DNA of 64,000 bases from the NCBI GenBank assembly GCA_963678705.1, contig OY783215.1:15171740-15235739 (forward strand), given 5' to 3'. Numbering within the stretch: position 1 is the stretch's first letter; each line of letters opens with the position of its first letter. This stretch comes from Panorpa germanica. Lineage: Eukaryota; Arthropoda; Insecta; Mecoptera; Panorpidae. The translations under genes were made by a program, and so were the position numbers. The notes under the pieces were generated by a model that was not told the origin of the DNA, ran no database searches, and worked only from the letters and a program-made list of their open reading frames with translations. Below are positions 12,892 through 25,343 of this stretch, piece by piece.

Positions 12892-13025
12892 TAGAGCATA
12901 TATATGGATATATGGAGAGAGAATACTGGACCTGAAAGTGTGTCCAAAATGTGTGCGAGAGAGAAAGATATATGTTACTATTTGTTCTGTATAGGCATGC
13001 GTCTAAAGTGACAGTTGTCAAGTCA
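12892..13025 (+). repeat. Dispersed repeat, partner of 53059-53197
   Basis: Shares TAGAGCATATATATGG, AGTGTGTCCAAAAT and GTGCGAGAGAGAAAG in the same order with the reverse complement of 53059-53197, at roughly 80% identity by eye. Probably a MITE or SINE-like family; ends not resolved. Confidence 0.65.
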
Positions 13026-15474
13026 GAGCTATCTATATATAATACGTGACAGTTGTATTGATGTAGAATAATGTAGAGATGTATAAATATAAATAAACTA
13101 TATACATATATAAATATAACTAAAAACGTGAGTTCAGTCCACTCCAATTATCAACTTTGTTGCCCGTTATCCCTATAAAATATCCCTGCAGTGTGCGACA
13201 TGCCTAATACATGTGTGAGCATGGATGTAACGTCACCAAATCGAAAGCTGCTGATGAACATGCTTTCACAGATCAGCATTTCGTGACGATTCATCAAACA
13301 AATTCATTTAAAGCGTCATGCAGAGTAGTGCACGCATAATCGTAGGACTGTAGTACTTAAAATGATAGTTGGCTTCAGCTTTATCCTGACACCGCATTAC
13401 ATCACATTTCATAACATTCTCTATTTCATTATAGTTGTCATACTAATTATAACTCTAATTAATTAGCCTGTACATGTTGGGATATTTGTAAATCTGTTTT
13501 CTTTCATTAATTAATAATATATAATATAAATTCCTCGTAATCCCATGTACTCATAAACTCGGATCTTCTATTTATGAAGCTATTTATAGCAGGATGATAT
13601 AGTAAAGTACGATATAATTAAATTTAATTATTTACAACACTAATTATCTACATATTATGTAGTGTTCAACAATTTCATTAATTTTATTTCAAAATTTGAC
13701 TGGGCAGTTTAGTTATGCTCATTTTCTATTATAATCACAGATCTGTTTCAACAATTAAATCGTACTTTAAAATGTACCATGAAAACACTTGGCTTATTTT
13801 AGGTACACATCTATTGATCAGTTCATTAGTGAAACATCTTTGAAAATTGATCTTTAAGTTGGGTATAACAGTGACATGTAAAGTTAACCATCTATCTGAT
13901 TTAAAACTTAGATAACTTCGAAATAAAATTATAATGCAGATGCTCTGCAAAGATTCGGACATGTCTTATTAATGAACTGAAGGGCTAATGAATTATGTAC
14001 TCATATAACAAATTCAATTTATTAAGCATCGGTATACATATATGATGATCGTGATAAGCTGACTTTAAATAAATTATGTTAAAAAATGATGTTCATAGTT
14101 ATTGCAGTTAACAAATAAAAGCTATTGTGACCTACTCGGTGGTGAAATCAGTATAAACTATATTCGCATATAGTTCCATTCATAGTATAAGAGATTACTG
14201 TGATTGTGAGAGATATGTGTCACTCATTTTACTATATGGTTTAAAGGAATGAAAAAGATATGAAATTATTGTATTCTATATAGTACTAGCGGACCCAACA
14301 GACCTACAGACAGTCCTGTCCTAATTACAGTAATTTTCTTTCTTAATTCTTCTGAAAATGAACAACGCTATCAATTTTTCGTCACAATTTACTTGATATA
14401 AGATAATATTTGACATAATTTGACAATCTAGTAGCTTACCTTTCAATAATAAAACTGTGTGGTAGAGATATCTTTAATGAACAAAACAAGTGATGGACTT
14501 ACTAACGAACAGCATTTCATTTTTATTATTATTACATATAGACATGAATCAAGTGATTTCTCATAAATTGAACTACAATTGACAGTGTTAATAACAGATC
14601 TATAGAGATTTATAAAGACAGTACGAATTATAATGGCGCTATTAGTACGAAATGAATTAAAATAAATAAATAATAGACTATGTGTATAACGTCGAGAAAT
14701 ACAGATATTTTTATATTTTGTTCTAATAATTGACAGTGTAAGATTTTATTTTATGTATTTTTGCTGAGTTTGTTTGTAATGGAGTCAGCAAAAATCTATT
14801 GAAATCCAAAAAATTGTATAATAAGACACACCTGCTACTGAGAAAGCAAGATAAATGTAGAGTCGGTCCAGTGAAGAAAGCAAGGGTCCTCTTAGGAAGT
14901 TTTGTTTGGGGCTTACCATGTATTCAAGTCAGGGTGAAGTAGGAACCTGCAAACGTAGTGATGCAAAACTACAATATTATCAAAATAGTATTGGTACATC
15001 TCATTCATTATCCCAATATAGCACGTTTGATCTGAAGATAAATGACTAAAAAAGTTCGGCATTCTCTTCTATTTTCTTTCATGTTTGGTGAGATAAATCC
15101 AATGTGTTTGACACGAGTCATGTATTGTGGATATTATTAAAAAAGATGCGACACTAAGAACAAGTTTTTATCTTAGAAGCATTTCTACAATGCACAACAT
15201 GGGTCAAAGACTAATGTTCACAGGCGCAGTGTTATTTGCATATATTTTTACAGTTGAGACGCTCCTTTAGTTAATACTATCTTATAAGCCACAGCCGTCT
15301 TAGATCATGCCATGACACAGAGTTTGGAGTCCTTTTAGAAAGTAAAAGAAATAGTTAATGAAAACATCAGTATGAACTTTTCTTTTAGTGACTATTAATT
15401 ATTATGATTATCTGTAAACAAATTAAATATAAGTTAAGTGATTATTGTGTCCGCTACCTTTCAATAATTATTAT
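13026..15474. other. No gene; one dispersed motif
   Basis: AT-rich. ACTAGCGGACCCAACAGACC at 14286 resembles ACTAGCTGACCCGACAGACG at 47179 and probably marks the start of two decayed copies of one element. Similarity fades after about 40 bp. Confidence 0.4.
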
Positions 15475-15925
<451 letters not shown>

Positions 15926-17007
15926 TACATTGTTCACATATTGGTTGTGATTCACTTTTGAATAAGTTGGTATGTGTGAAATTTGTGTGGTATTATATCT
16001 CGACAATTTGAGACCCCAGAGCTCGTACCCCTTGCGGCCTTTTAAAAAATACCACACTCTCTGTAGTCGTTATTATTACTTGGCTTACTTGTCCTAACCT
16101 CAAAATCCAGTAAGACAGTTGTGTTTTTGTGCAAAATCTGTAGCAACGAATCGACCAATTTTTAAATAACAAACATTCACATCTCTAATAAAAACTTCTT
16201 CAATAATATAATTATTTCACGTCATACGTATTCGTAAAATGATATGTATAAATATAACAAACAAATAAAATACTTTTACAGTTTCTGCACTGGCACAATC
16301 ATCCCAGCAGCAGCTACCCCTATTGAAATCCCGTGATGTACACGGTACACGGTACAGGGATGATGTACGCTGTACCAAACTGCTACCCCGAACTGTTCGT
16401 TTTCTCACATAATCCAAATAATAAACAGCCACCAATATCTAAAGATATTTATCTTTATAGGTTGGTATGAATATTTTATGTTTTTTGGTAGTTACATGTA
16501 CTGATTTTATATTCTGTAAAACTCGTACTGTACTCGTACATACGGACGGGTATGAGTACATTATGTATCTGTGATAAATATCTGTGTTTTACCGTCAATT
16601 TAACAGCGTCGCGCCACGACGCTTGGAAACACAACCAGCAGCGTCGCTTTGCATCGTGTAGTCTTCATGTATTCGTTGTATGTTCTCCCCAGGATTTCAG
16701 GAGTGTTCCCATCGTTCCTGTTGTTCCCGTTAGAGCCCTTGTGGTCGGGACAATAAAACAATACTTGTAAATACGGAAAATTATTATATCCCAAATGAAA
16801 AATAAAACTGCTCTGCTTTTTTCGCAGAAATGAATGAAATATGCTTCTCTTCTCTCGAGTATAGCAGGATGATATCTCAGTTCATGGTTTTCATACTTCA
16901 ACGTTACGTTCTGTTATTTACCGAAGTTTAACATAATTCCATAATAATTCGTTTCCGTTTCATTAAATAAATTCAAAACACATCATCATCTTTTACTATA
17001 GTCGAAA
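15926..17007. other. No gene recognised
   Basis: AT-rich except 16300-16400, where GTACACGGTACACGGTACAG forms a short tandem or palindromic tract. Overlapping small frames on both strands near 16600-16800 are mutually shadowing and unsupported. Confidence 0.35.
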
Positions 17008-17240
17008 TTGCGAGAGTTCGGCGGTGACTTATGCCTGGAAGAGGTTATAAGAGCCGCATAAATGGTGATACGATGGTGAATTTTATTTTATTGGCTAGCA
17101 ATAGCTGTAAATTAGCTGTTACAATATATTATAAAAATTGCATTATAAAAAAAATTTGTGAGAAAATGCTTTTCCATTGTATCGCAGATTTATACAGCAC
17201 AACCTGTTTTACCCATGAATCCACGGCGAACTCTCGTAAC
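17008..17240. mobile_element. MITE with long (~60-bp) imperfect inverted ends
   Basis: The left end reads TTGCGAGAGTTCGGCGGTGA. The reverse complement of the right end reads GTTACGAGAGTTCGCCGTGG. The likeness continues inward for about 60 bp (both reach GATAC-ATGG). Total length is about 233 bp, with no coding capacity. One end of a second copy lies at 36834-36905. The target duplication is not clear and the superfamily is unassigned. Confidence 0.7.
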
Positions 17241-19128
17241 TTAAACTATAATATATTAATTCATAATGGTTCTTACTGTCCTTGAATGAAATCTTTCTAG
17301 TATTTCTATGTATTTGTCCATGTGTGTCCATTTGTCAATTGTGGCTCCATTTATATATCATCATACAATAACAATTTATAAATATGTCAATTACCTAAAA
17401 TATTTCTACGTACGTACGAGTTTGATTCAATTACAATAGCGTAATTCCCTTATAATGACAGCCTCGCGTTCAAATCGCGCTCATCATTTGCATGTTTCTA
17501 CGACATAATATTCCTATCAGACTTTCCTATAAATTGCGATACTGCACAACTTTTATTATCATCATTATAATATCACTAACAAGTTCTGAAACTTCAAAGA
17601 TTGCTTTCATAACATTTTCAAAGTTCCTGTTTATTAATAATTGAGCGCCTTTTGGGAATCATCGATTTCCTGTCTGAGCAGCGAGGAGTGAGCAACGAGT
17701 TATGATAGGAAAGGTCCATATTGTCATTTTCTTCTGTTGTTGTTCATTTTTGCCGACAGACGCGAGGCGTCGCACTATCCTAGGAGGATCATGTTTCTGC
17801 TCGTTATTTTCATATACGAGTATTCCAATACAACGTCTGGATCAAGCTAGCGATGTCTAGGCGCCTTCTTTTTTTATTTGAATAAATCTTCGTACACTAC
17901 TTCTATTTACTATAATAAGACAACTTTATTTTTCCATATATTTTCTTCAAGATTTTTTGTTTTGTTTTGTACCTTCTTATAAGAATAATATTCCTTACAA
18001 TACGAGTATTATGATGGCTAGAAAAATTGAAACTACTTTTCTACTAAAATAAAGTAACGATATTTCATCAAAGGATCAAAGGAAAAAATATACTGAAATC
18101 TGTGTGAAATCTAAATGAAACAAATTTAAACTTAATCTGATCATCTAAGACATCTTAAAACTCCTCGCAAATGTGCGCCCGCTCTAATATTTGTTGTTTG
18201 TTTCCTGTTGCTAGGAAACAGAGAATAATCTCTAATTACCATTTTATTTCACGGAAGTTAATAATTATTTACTTAATTTATATCTTGTAGCTTTTCTGAT
18301 TGGAACTTCATGAAGATATGATTTCTAAGATAATTTTTAGGTTTGCTGCTGTTTTATGATAATTAGATCGTCTTCCATTACAGCATTTCGTGCTCAGCGG
18401 ATTTATCCCTTTTAAGAGCTGTCGAAATGATTCATTTCAATTGAAACTTCGAGATTCTTCTCGTATTACTCTTTTAAGCGGGTCTTAAAATTGCTTCCTG
18501 TTATAAACGCCTGTTTTAAGTTCTCAGAAGTTCTTACAAGAGAATCTTATCTTCTCCAAATTAAGTTTGATTACATAATTCTCAAAAATCTAGAAACCGA
18601 ATATTGACAATAAAAATTTCATTTTATTTGAAGATATTTGAATCTAAAATATAAACATACGATGGAATTCCTATCTCTGTTGTCCGACATTTTCTTTTCT
18701 GACCTGGGCAACCCTTATCACAGTGTCAGACACAAGACACCTCCAAGATATTTAAAGATCTTCCGAAAGATTTCCACTTAATGCTTTAGTGTTAGTAGAC
18801 TGCTGTTTCTAGAGCTTTCTTGTTTGTAAGGAATTTCTTATTGTGTGAATAACACGAACATGCCCCATATCCATGACCAAGGGAGGTTTAGGGTGAAGGA
18901 GGAAGGGTTGAAGATGCACGACTACAGAAGCATTTAAATAAGAAAAGTTGTAATATGGAAATCGGCAGCATTTGCATATATCATTACATTCTATATGCGG
19001 TGATGGTGATGGGAGTTGTCTGACAATAGAACATTACATTTCGTGAAACATGATATCCGGCCCTGTTTTATTTGTTAAGTGATGTGGGAAATTGAAACAG
19101 AAATTAGACTATTTTCTTTATAAATATT
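17241..19128. other. No gene recognised
   Basis: AT-rich, unpaired sequence on inspection. No splice-flanked frame or RNA gene seen. Confidence 0.35.
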
Positions 19129-19400
19129 GCAAACCTTAGCCCCGAATCTGCCCGAACCGAATGAGAATGGAACTGTGTTGTTAATGAGAGAATAAACGTG
19201 TATACAAATGAGAGAAAACATACGACACGAACGAAATTAAACTGGTTGCAGGGTATGCTTGGTTGCATGCATTTGATGGTGACATCATGATCAGAGATGT
19301 GCACAAATACTATTCAATATATTTAAATACATACATACAAATACGACGCAATAAAATCATTAAGTTATTGTTAAAAATTTTATAGAGTCACGAAACACGA
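19129..19400 (+). repeat. Dispersed repeat, partner of 43718-43985
   Basis: Shares in order GAATCTGCCCGAACCGAATG, CAGAGATGTGCACAAATA, AAATACATACATACA and TTATAGAGTCAC with 43718-43985. CAGAGATGTGCA resembles a hAT terminal repeat, but similarity extends upstream of it, so it is not a confirmed end. Confidence 0.65.
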
Positions 19401-19779
19401 CTTGCTAGTTTGCAATCAGTTGACTAGTTAGTGGATGGTCTAATAATGCAACGTTGGCACATCTAAATTTATCATTTTCTAAAAACATACTCGTATTGAG
19501 TGTGACTTAACTAAATAATAATAATGTTATTAATATAAACCTTATAACTAATTGATTATTACTCAATAACCATTCCACACAGACTATGAAAGAGAAATAA
19601 CTTATTTATTTTGTTATGAGGAGTTCAGTGAGGAGCTGAAGTTCAAGTTAAATAGTCGATACAAACAAATTACAGTGTGGTTGGCAAGTATCAGATTGCA
19701 GAAACAGAATTAAACGAAACGAATAATTAAGTTAATTATACATTTTGTGCGCTAACAACTTTATGGAGTCCTGTGCTTT

Positions 19780-20100
19780 ATGAACTCATCATTAAGTTCT
19801 AGTAACATGGTGGTCGTCGAGTGGGAGGTGGAAGGAGAGGTAAGGGGTTGGGAGGTAGTGTCTGCAGCAGAAGCAGACACTCAGACAGTAACAGCAAGTG
19901 GAGGGTGGGTGAACACAGTGTCCGATGTATATATCGGTCAATATAAGTCTCAGCAAATTGGCAATTTGAGCGGCCAGTAATCTTGTTATGTAAATGCTGA
20001 GCCCACAGACGATCGGTGCTCGGAGCTCGGTGCTCGGAGATAGAACTAGGAGGTCGTGTGTAGACCAGTGAACCAGAGCTGTATCAAACGCCTGGAAGTA
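19780..20100 (+). other. Base-composition island upstream of the splice-like site; possible exon
   Basis: G-rich relative to its surroundings, with an open frame from ATG 19780 to TAA 19980 (66 codons, Val/Glu/Ser-rich, no recognised domain). A donor-like GAGAG|GTAAGG lies at 19840, so a short exon 19780-19839 is conceivable. The stretch at 20015-20039 is a GGTGCTCGGAGCTC tandem tract. I cannot show that any of it is transcribed. It deserves a transcript check because of the strong splice signals 150-400 bp downstream. Confidence 0.25.
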
Positions 20101-20222
20101 TATTTCTTACTTTTGAAGGACCTTTACAGTTTTAGTGGCATATTTCTTCTGAGGGACGTATTTAATATTAAGGCACTACTTTTTCTTTAAGATAATTGTA
20201 ATCAAATATGTTTATTTCGTTG

Positions 20223-20254
20223 ACTAACATTATTTTTTTCTTTTGCAGGTAAGT
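20223..20254 (+). promoter_or_regulatory. Candidate recursive splice site (zero-nucleotide exon)
   Basis: A complete 3' splice site abuts a complete 5' splice site. In order: branch-point-like ACTAAC (20223-20228), a near-unbroken pyrimidine tract (20230-20244), CAG ending at 20248, then GTAAGTG from 20249. The known consensus of recursive splice sites in long insect introns is a pyrimidine tract, NCAG, then GTAAGT. The strand is that of the CUB exon at 58370. I saw no equally strong second example on either strand. The alternative is a conventional short exon starting at 20249 that happens to begin with GTAAGT. Confidence 0.55.
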
Positions 20255-20662
20255 GACTCTCTTCAATTTACCTGTAGTGGTTATGCGTATCCTTAAAGAC
20301 ATTATCTGCGTGAAGGTACAGAAATCTATTTATTTATTATAAGACATGTTATTAGGAACAGTAAATTTTTAATTGAACTTATGTGTTGCTTCTGAAATCA
20401 AAGTCTTTTATTTTAGTAATTTACATACACATTATAATAATTACACTGTTTAACTTAAATCATACTATCTTAACTGAAATCAAAAAAACGACATTAAAAG
20501 TTTGTTATTTAAAATGTTAATTCCTTTTTATCTAATTTTATAATAACTTAACATTATGCACAGCGAGTTCTGTTAGCTCCAAATATCAATTGTGTTGGCC
20601 GTTATTCTCTACACACTAGAATGATAGTAGCTACAACTAATATATACCGTAAGCTCATCTGA

Positions 20663-20726
20663 TCAGAATGCAGTTGTAATATCTCTGGTCAGTGTTATTA
20701 ACTAAAGAAATATAATCTTTTTACAA
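20663..20726 (+). repeat. Dispersed repeat, partner of 56977-57041
   Basis: AGTTGTAATATCTCTGGTCA then GTGTTATTAACTAAAGAAAT here, against AGTTGTAACATCTCCGGTCA then GTGTTACCAACTAAAAAAAT there; about 85% identity by eye over 60 bp. Family unknown. Confidence 0.6.
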
Positions 20727-21832
20727 ACATAATGTAGTTCCAAGAAGAAATCACTTTTTAATAGATTGCTTTAAATTTTTGTTCTTACGCCGGAAAAGTA
20801 GTGCCGATCGTAATGATAAACAGGAATAAGCGATGTCATTTTGAAAATTTAAAAATGTATTACAGTATAATATATATTATTATTGTTTACCTTTTTATAA
20901 TTAGAATAAGTTTCACCTAACCTAAAAATTTAAATAACAGATAGTGACAGATAATGTGACAGGTTCAAATAATAGAACAAAAATGCAGGTGTAAACGACC
21001 GAGCAACTTGGGCACAACTTTTTGTCAAATGTTTTACGACTCCGGTTTTTCGGTATGCAAAGTTACTGGTATAAATATAGTATAAGGCTAAGAATAACGT
21101 TTACTAATAAATCCCGAAGTTTCAAATTTTTTGATCGTTTAGAATCCGATATAATTAATTACAAATAGCGCAATTTTCAGAATCACATCCCATTTGAAGC
21201 ATGTAAAACTTCCTGTTCATTCATATTTTCTATTATACAAAAGCTCTAAATTTTCAGAAAAGCTCTCGATAGAATTTTGGAAAAATTTAGGAGAGTAAAG
21301 AAAAATGTTTTTTAAACCAAACATATGTTTAGAAAAATAGCACTTCACTGTTTTGTATACGAGATATAACGGTTTCAAATATCATATGTTTTTTTTAATT
21401 CCAACTTCTGTGTAGGTATTCGTGGACAGAGCTTTTGAATTTCTGACAATAGCAAACACGAATATACTATACCACGCTGGAACGTCCTTAAGTCCATAGT
21501 ATTACTTTTGTATGCATTGTGATGTCAGCGATGTTTAACAAGCTCATCTATTTTTAACTTGGTTGGTTGCATTTATGAGTTATTTGAGTATTGAATCAAA
21601 TAGAGGATACACTTTACTTATAGCTCCATATTTAAACATTTTAATTTTTGAAGTAGTCTCACTAATGAACTGACCGATTTCTGTATATGTGTATTTCTAT
21701 TGCACAATACTTCTGTTCTTAGGCTCATCTGACTTTGTGCGGATATACGTGTGTCAATTTTATTTCCACTTTCTTGTCCGTGCTTTTTACCGAGGGTATA
21801 GTAATTTATGCTTTCATGTTTATTTAGACAGG
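20727..21832. other. No gene recognised
   Basis: AT-rich. 20990-21420 has the same texture as 7080-7640 (T/A runs with scattered short GC words), perhaps an old transposon interior, but I could not pair it with anything. Confidence 0.3.
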
Positions 21833-21955
21833 TAGAAAATGAATTTGAAATTAGCTTGTGGCAAGCTATCAAACCACTTGCACTGTAAGGCAATTTCTAT
21901 ATAGGAAGTGCAAAATAAACCCTGAAATTGGCGTGTGTGCAAAATAATTTTCTTC
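21833..21955 (+). repeat. Minisatellite of ~75-80-bp units, locus 1
   Basis: One good unit (21833-21907) with GTAGAAAATGAATTTGAAAT, TAGCTTGTGGCAAGCT and CACTGTAAGGCAATTTCTAT, followed by a degenerate second unit starting GTGCAAAATAAACCCTGAAA. The same unit appears twice at 23381-23540. Confidence 0.65.
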
Positions 21956-22087
21956 CTGAGTATAGCCCCAAATTAGTTTGCTCATCTCACTGGATGCGCT
22001 TCTGCCATCTATGCAAAGTTTATGGGTTTCTACTGCCGTCTTAGTGGAAAAGTGTTCTCCACCGTCACTGTGTGGGGTAGTATAGAG

Positions 22088-22165
22088 GGTGGCAGGGTGG
22101 TTGAGTGGCCTGGTACGCGACGTAATAAATGAAGACTGAGTGTCTCTTCATCTCCACACGTTCAG
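22088..22165 (+). pseudogene. tRNA-like segment (SINE head or tRNA pseudogene)
   Basis: GGCAGGGTGGTTGAGTGGCC then TGGTACGC resembles the 5' half of a type II (Leu/Ser) tRNA, with A box TGGTTGAGTGG. About 40 nt later CACGTTCAGTCC resembles a weakened B box. The acceptor ends do not pair well and no CCA-ready 3' end is evident. I therefore prefer a tRNA-derived SINE head or pseudogene over a working tRNA gene. Confidence 0.4.
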
Positions 22166-22230
22166 TCCATCTGTATTCTACAAATTGCAAGTTTGCTGCA
22201 TGTCTGAGCCGCGTTTCTGCACCGCGCTGA

Positions 22231-22269
22231 GACGCTGGGGCGCTGGGGCGCTGGGGCGCTGGGACGCTG
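22231..22269 (+). repeat. CGCTGGGG octamer array
   Basis: About four to five 8-bp units (GACGCTGGGGCGCTGGGGCG onward). GC-rich in an AT-rich setting. Confidence 0.9.
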
Positions 22270-23380
22270 TGTTTAGTGAGCTTACTTATTCTTCCTTATG
22301 AATATATCATATGAATAATTGTTACAATTTATATTTCGCTTATGTTGTTGCTTTTAAATGTCCTTTTTTAGAAATATCTCTTCGACATCACACGCTACTC
22401 TCTACCGTGTGCTGAAGATTGTAGATTAGTTTTAATATTATACGGGCGTTATGCAACGGATAACGGCGCATTTATTACAGTGACGGCTCATAACTAACGG
22501 CGCAAACTTTAACCTATTACAGATATTCGTGTCGTACTGCTTGAATCGTTATTTGTTAATAGCACATTTATTTTGTGCAGTTTCGTAGTAATTAAACTAC
22601 AGTTAATACCATAGTTATCGTAGTTATGACATTAACTATCGAACTATACGTGTGTTTTTGATTATTGTATTTATTATCAAATAATAACCACAATATAATA
22701 GTAGATTTTAGTAAAACGTGGTAGAAAATGATGTAGTACAAAACGAATAAAATATTTATATGCATATGGTTGTGCATACGGCAGAATATGTTTCCTTGTA
22801 CGTCTGACTGCTCAGTGCAGAGATTGGGAACATTTTTATTAATTACGGGCGTCTGATAAGACTGCAAGGATGTCTACAATGGCGCAGGTTTCCAATCTCA
22901 CAATGTCTTTCAATGTCAAAAAACAATTATTATTATTTTTTAAATTGTACTAGTCTTCTTTACAAAACAGTATCATATATGAATGTTACATTGAATCAAG
23001 TAAGAGAGTTTGGCTGTGACTAAGAGCATAAATATACGATGCGATAGCCTATGGGATCTTTCAACAAGAGCGGCCAAATTAAATTTCGCACCATTTTTGT
23101 GCTGTCATCATACAAATCAACATTGTACTTTAGATTAAAATAAAAATATCACCACTTTTCATGAAATTTTTGCGTATTTCTGTATATTTGAAATGACATT
23201 TCTTGTGGAAATACGTTGATTTTTTGTAGACTTGCACACCTAGTTCGAAAATACTTCTAAGAATTTGGTTAGCTTATGTTTTAGTAAGTGAAAACAGCTT
23301 TAGATTTATTTTAAAAACTTTTAAGATTCACTGATTCACTTAATGAAATCAGTAGTACGAAATATGGTTTTTATATCCTA
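22270..23380. other. No gene recognised
   Basis: AT-rich. The 91-codon antisense frame near 22592-22867 is Ile/Tyr-rich and compositional. Confidence 0.35.
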
Positions 23381-23540
23381 GATAGAAAATAAACCTTGAA
23401 TTTAGTTTGTTGGACACTTGAAAGTGGGAACCTTGCGTTGCAAGATAATTTCTATATGAAAAGTAGAAAATGAACGATGAAATTAGCTTGTAGCAAGCTA
23501 GCAAGTGTGAACCTTACACTGCAAGACAATTTTCTACATG
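23381..23540 (+). repeat. Minisatellite of ~80-bp units, locus 2
   Basis: Two adjacent units (23381-23461 and 23462-23540), each running from ATAGAAAAT or GTAGAAAATGAA, through TTAGTTTGTTGG or TTAGCTTGTAGCAAGCT, to GCAAGA(T/C)AATTT-CTA. Related to locus 1, 1.5 kb upstream. Confidence 0.7.
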
Positions 23541-25298
23541 GATAATTAATTTTGTGCAATTTTACTGTTTGTTGTTTTGGTCTTGATTGTTTGAGAGCTG
23601 TATTAGTGATTTGAATCGGCAACAGAACGTTCAAACCTTTAGATAATGAAGTATGAAAAAAAGTTAAGATAAATTATAGCAATAGATAAAAGCATAAAAA
23701 ATTATTTAAAATAACATAAAATTTCTGTAGAAATAAAATATAAAAGTATATTAAAATAATGATTTTATTTTACCACCCCGAGTCGAAATTTTATATTTCT
23801 CCTGATCCTAAAATGAATCTTTGCTTCTCTTTTTAACCTAAAAATAATAAAGTGAACCTCGTTTCATCCTAACTCGAACTCTGTGAACCTCATTTTATCC
23901 TAAATAAAATTTTGTAGGTACAGAAAATACTAACATCGTCCTCTTCTGATACCCAATAAGCCTATCTGATCGACTACCTGCTCCTTTTCTCATAGTTGAA
24001 GATATAACTGATAATATTTTTGTGTCTATGAGTACGAAACTTAATTTTTTTTAATATTTTTCTAAGTCCTTTATAAATGTTAATATTTCTAAGTTCCCTA
24101 AAATAAATGTTTAAACTTTATTCGGAACAATACTTCCCTAGATCAAAAAATAATTTATAATTAATTCTGGAAATACTTAATATTACATGTGAAATACATT
24201 ATGAATTTTAGGTATAAATTTATTTGATTATTCAAGTTCATACAAGTTAGTAGGTCAATTCTTATAAGCATGATGTTCAGTATTGCGTTGGTAGAAGCAA
24301 AACCTTTGTTACGCATTATATATAGATTGAATTGAACATTGAATATTTAATTTAACACTGTTTACATCACATTCAATTATTTAAATATTTCATTGTCATA
24401 TAGAGCCTTCTCCGCCTAAGAGAAAGGAATTTTTGTTATATTGTTATCCTCTTCCATTGTACATTGTACATTGGTTTACAGTTAGATTTTTAGTTAGTGG
24501 TAAGTTATAGTTCTAAGACAAAAGTTGTATATATAAGTTCATACGTTAAGAGTTTAAAATATATGGTAAACAGCTTACATCCGTTATTTTCTTCACAAAT
24601 AAATCACTACACCCCGATAGCGATTTATAGATTAATAAATATATAATTAAATTACATAAAAAATACATAATAAATTCGCGCTCGATTAAGTTCTTACGCG
24701 ACGTCCCTTATAGAAAACCAAAGGTTTTTTATAAAACTTAACACATGAGCATCATTAAAGAAATGTTTGCCTAAAACGGATAAGCAACAAATTACTTTTA
24801 CTGGATTGCTACCTAGGCAGTATAGGTACTTGTTGTTCATTAATCAATTTCATTTTTACATAATCCACCTCCGAAATAGAACAAAGGCATTGTTTTAAAT
24901 TAGTTTCAAGTTCCGCCGTTGTTTAAAACTACTCCAACGCTGCTGCATTGTTCCTCACGAACCAATAGATTCAATACCATCTCTAAGTTTATAAATTGCC
25001 GTAATAAATAGAAAAGACACGTACATAATAGGTTTTGGTTATAGATTATATAGAATAGAGAACTTAATTTAAGAGTTAAGAAATGTCGCAGCCATTGCTT
25101 ATGCCTCCTAGTGCTCCTAGTGCTCCTATGCAACGGCCGCGGTGTTAGACGAAATCCAAACCCAGACCAGCAGTACCACACATCAGCCAATTCGGGTTAT
25201 ATCTTCTTATTTTTATTCTTATACACAAGATTTCTCTTAGTACTTTTTATTTTACTTTGTTGGCTGTGAGCCCACAAGCCCGAAACCGCAAAAAGGAA
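23541..25298. other. No gene; small local duplication
   Basis: AT-rich. A local duplication GTGAACCTC-TTT-ATCCTAA occurs twice at 23853-23905. Nothing else recognised. Confidence 0.35.
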
Positions 25299-25343
25299 GT
25301 AACGTAACGTAACGTAAAGCAACGTAACGTAAAGTAAAGTAAG
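25299..25343. repeat. AACGT/AAAGT pentamer array
   Basis: Tandem AACGT units grading into AAAGT units. The 125-codon minus-strand frame across this array and its flanks is an artefact of the repeat and low complexity. Confidence 0.9.

Noticed and set aside
13783..13810. TTATTTTAG followed by GTACAC as a zero-length exon
   Set aside because: The acceptor half is plausible but GTACAC is a poor donor.
19290..19320. CAGAGATGTGCACAAATA as a hAT terminal inverted repeat
   Set aside because: The similarity with the 43.7-kb copy continues on both sides of the word, and no inverted partner or 8-bp duplication is found.
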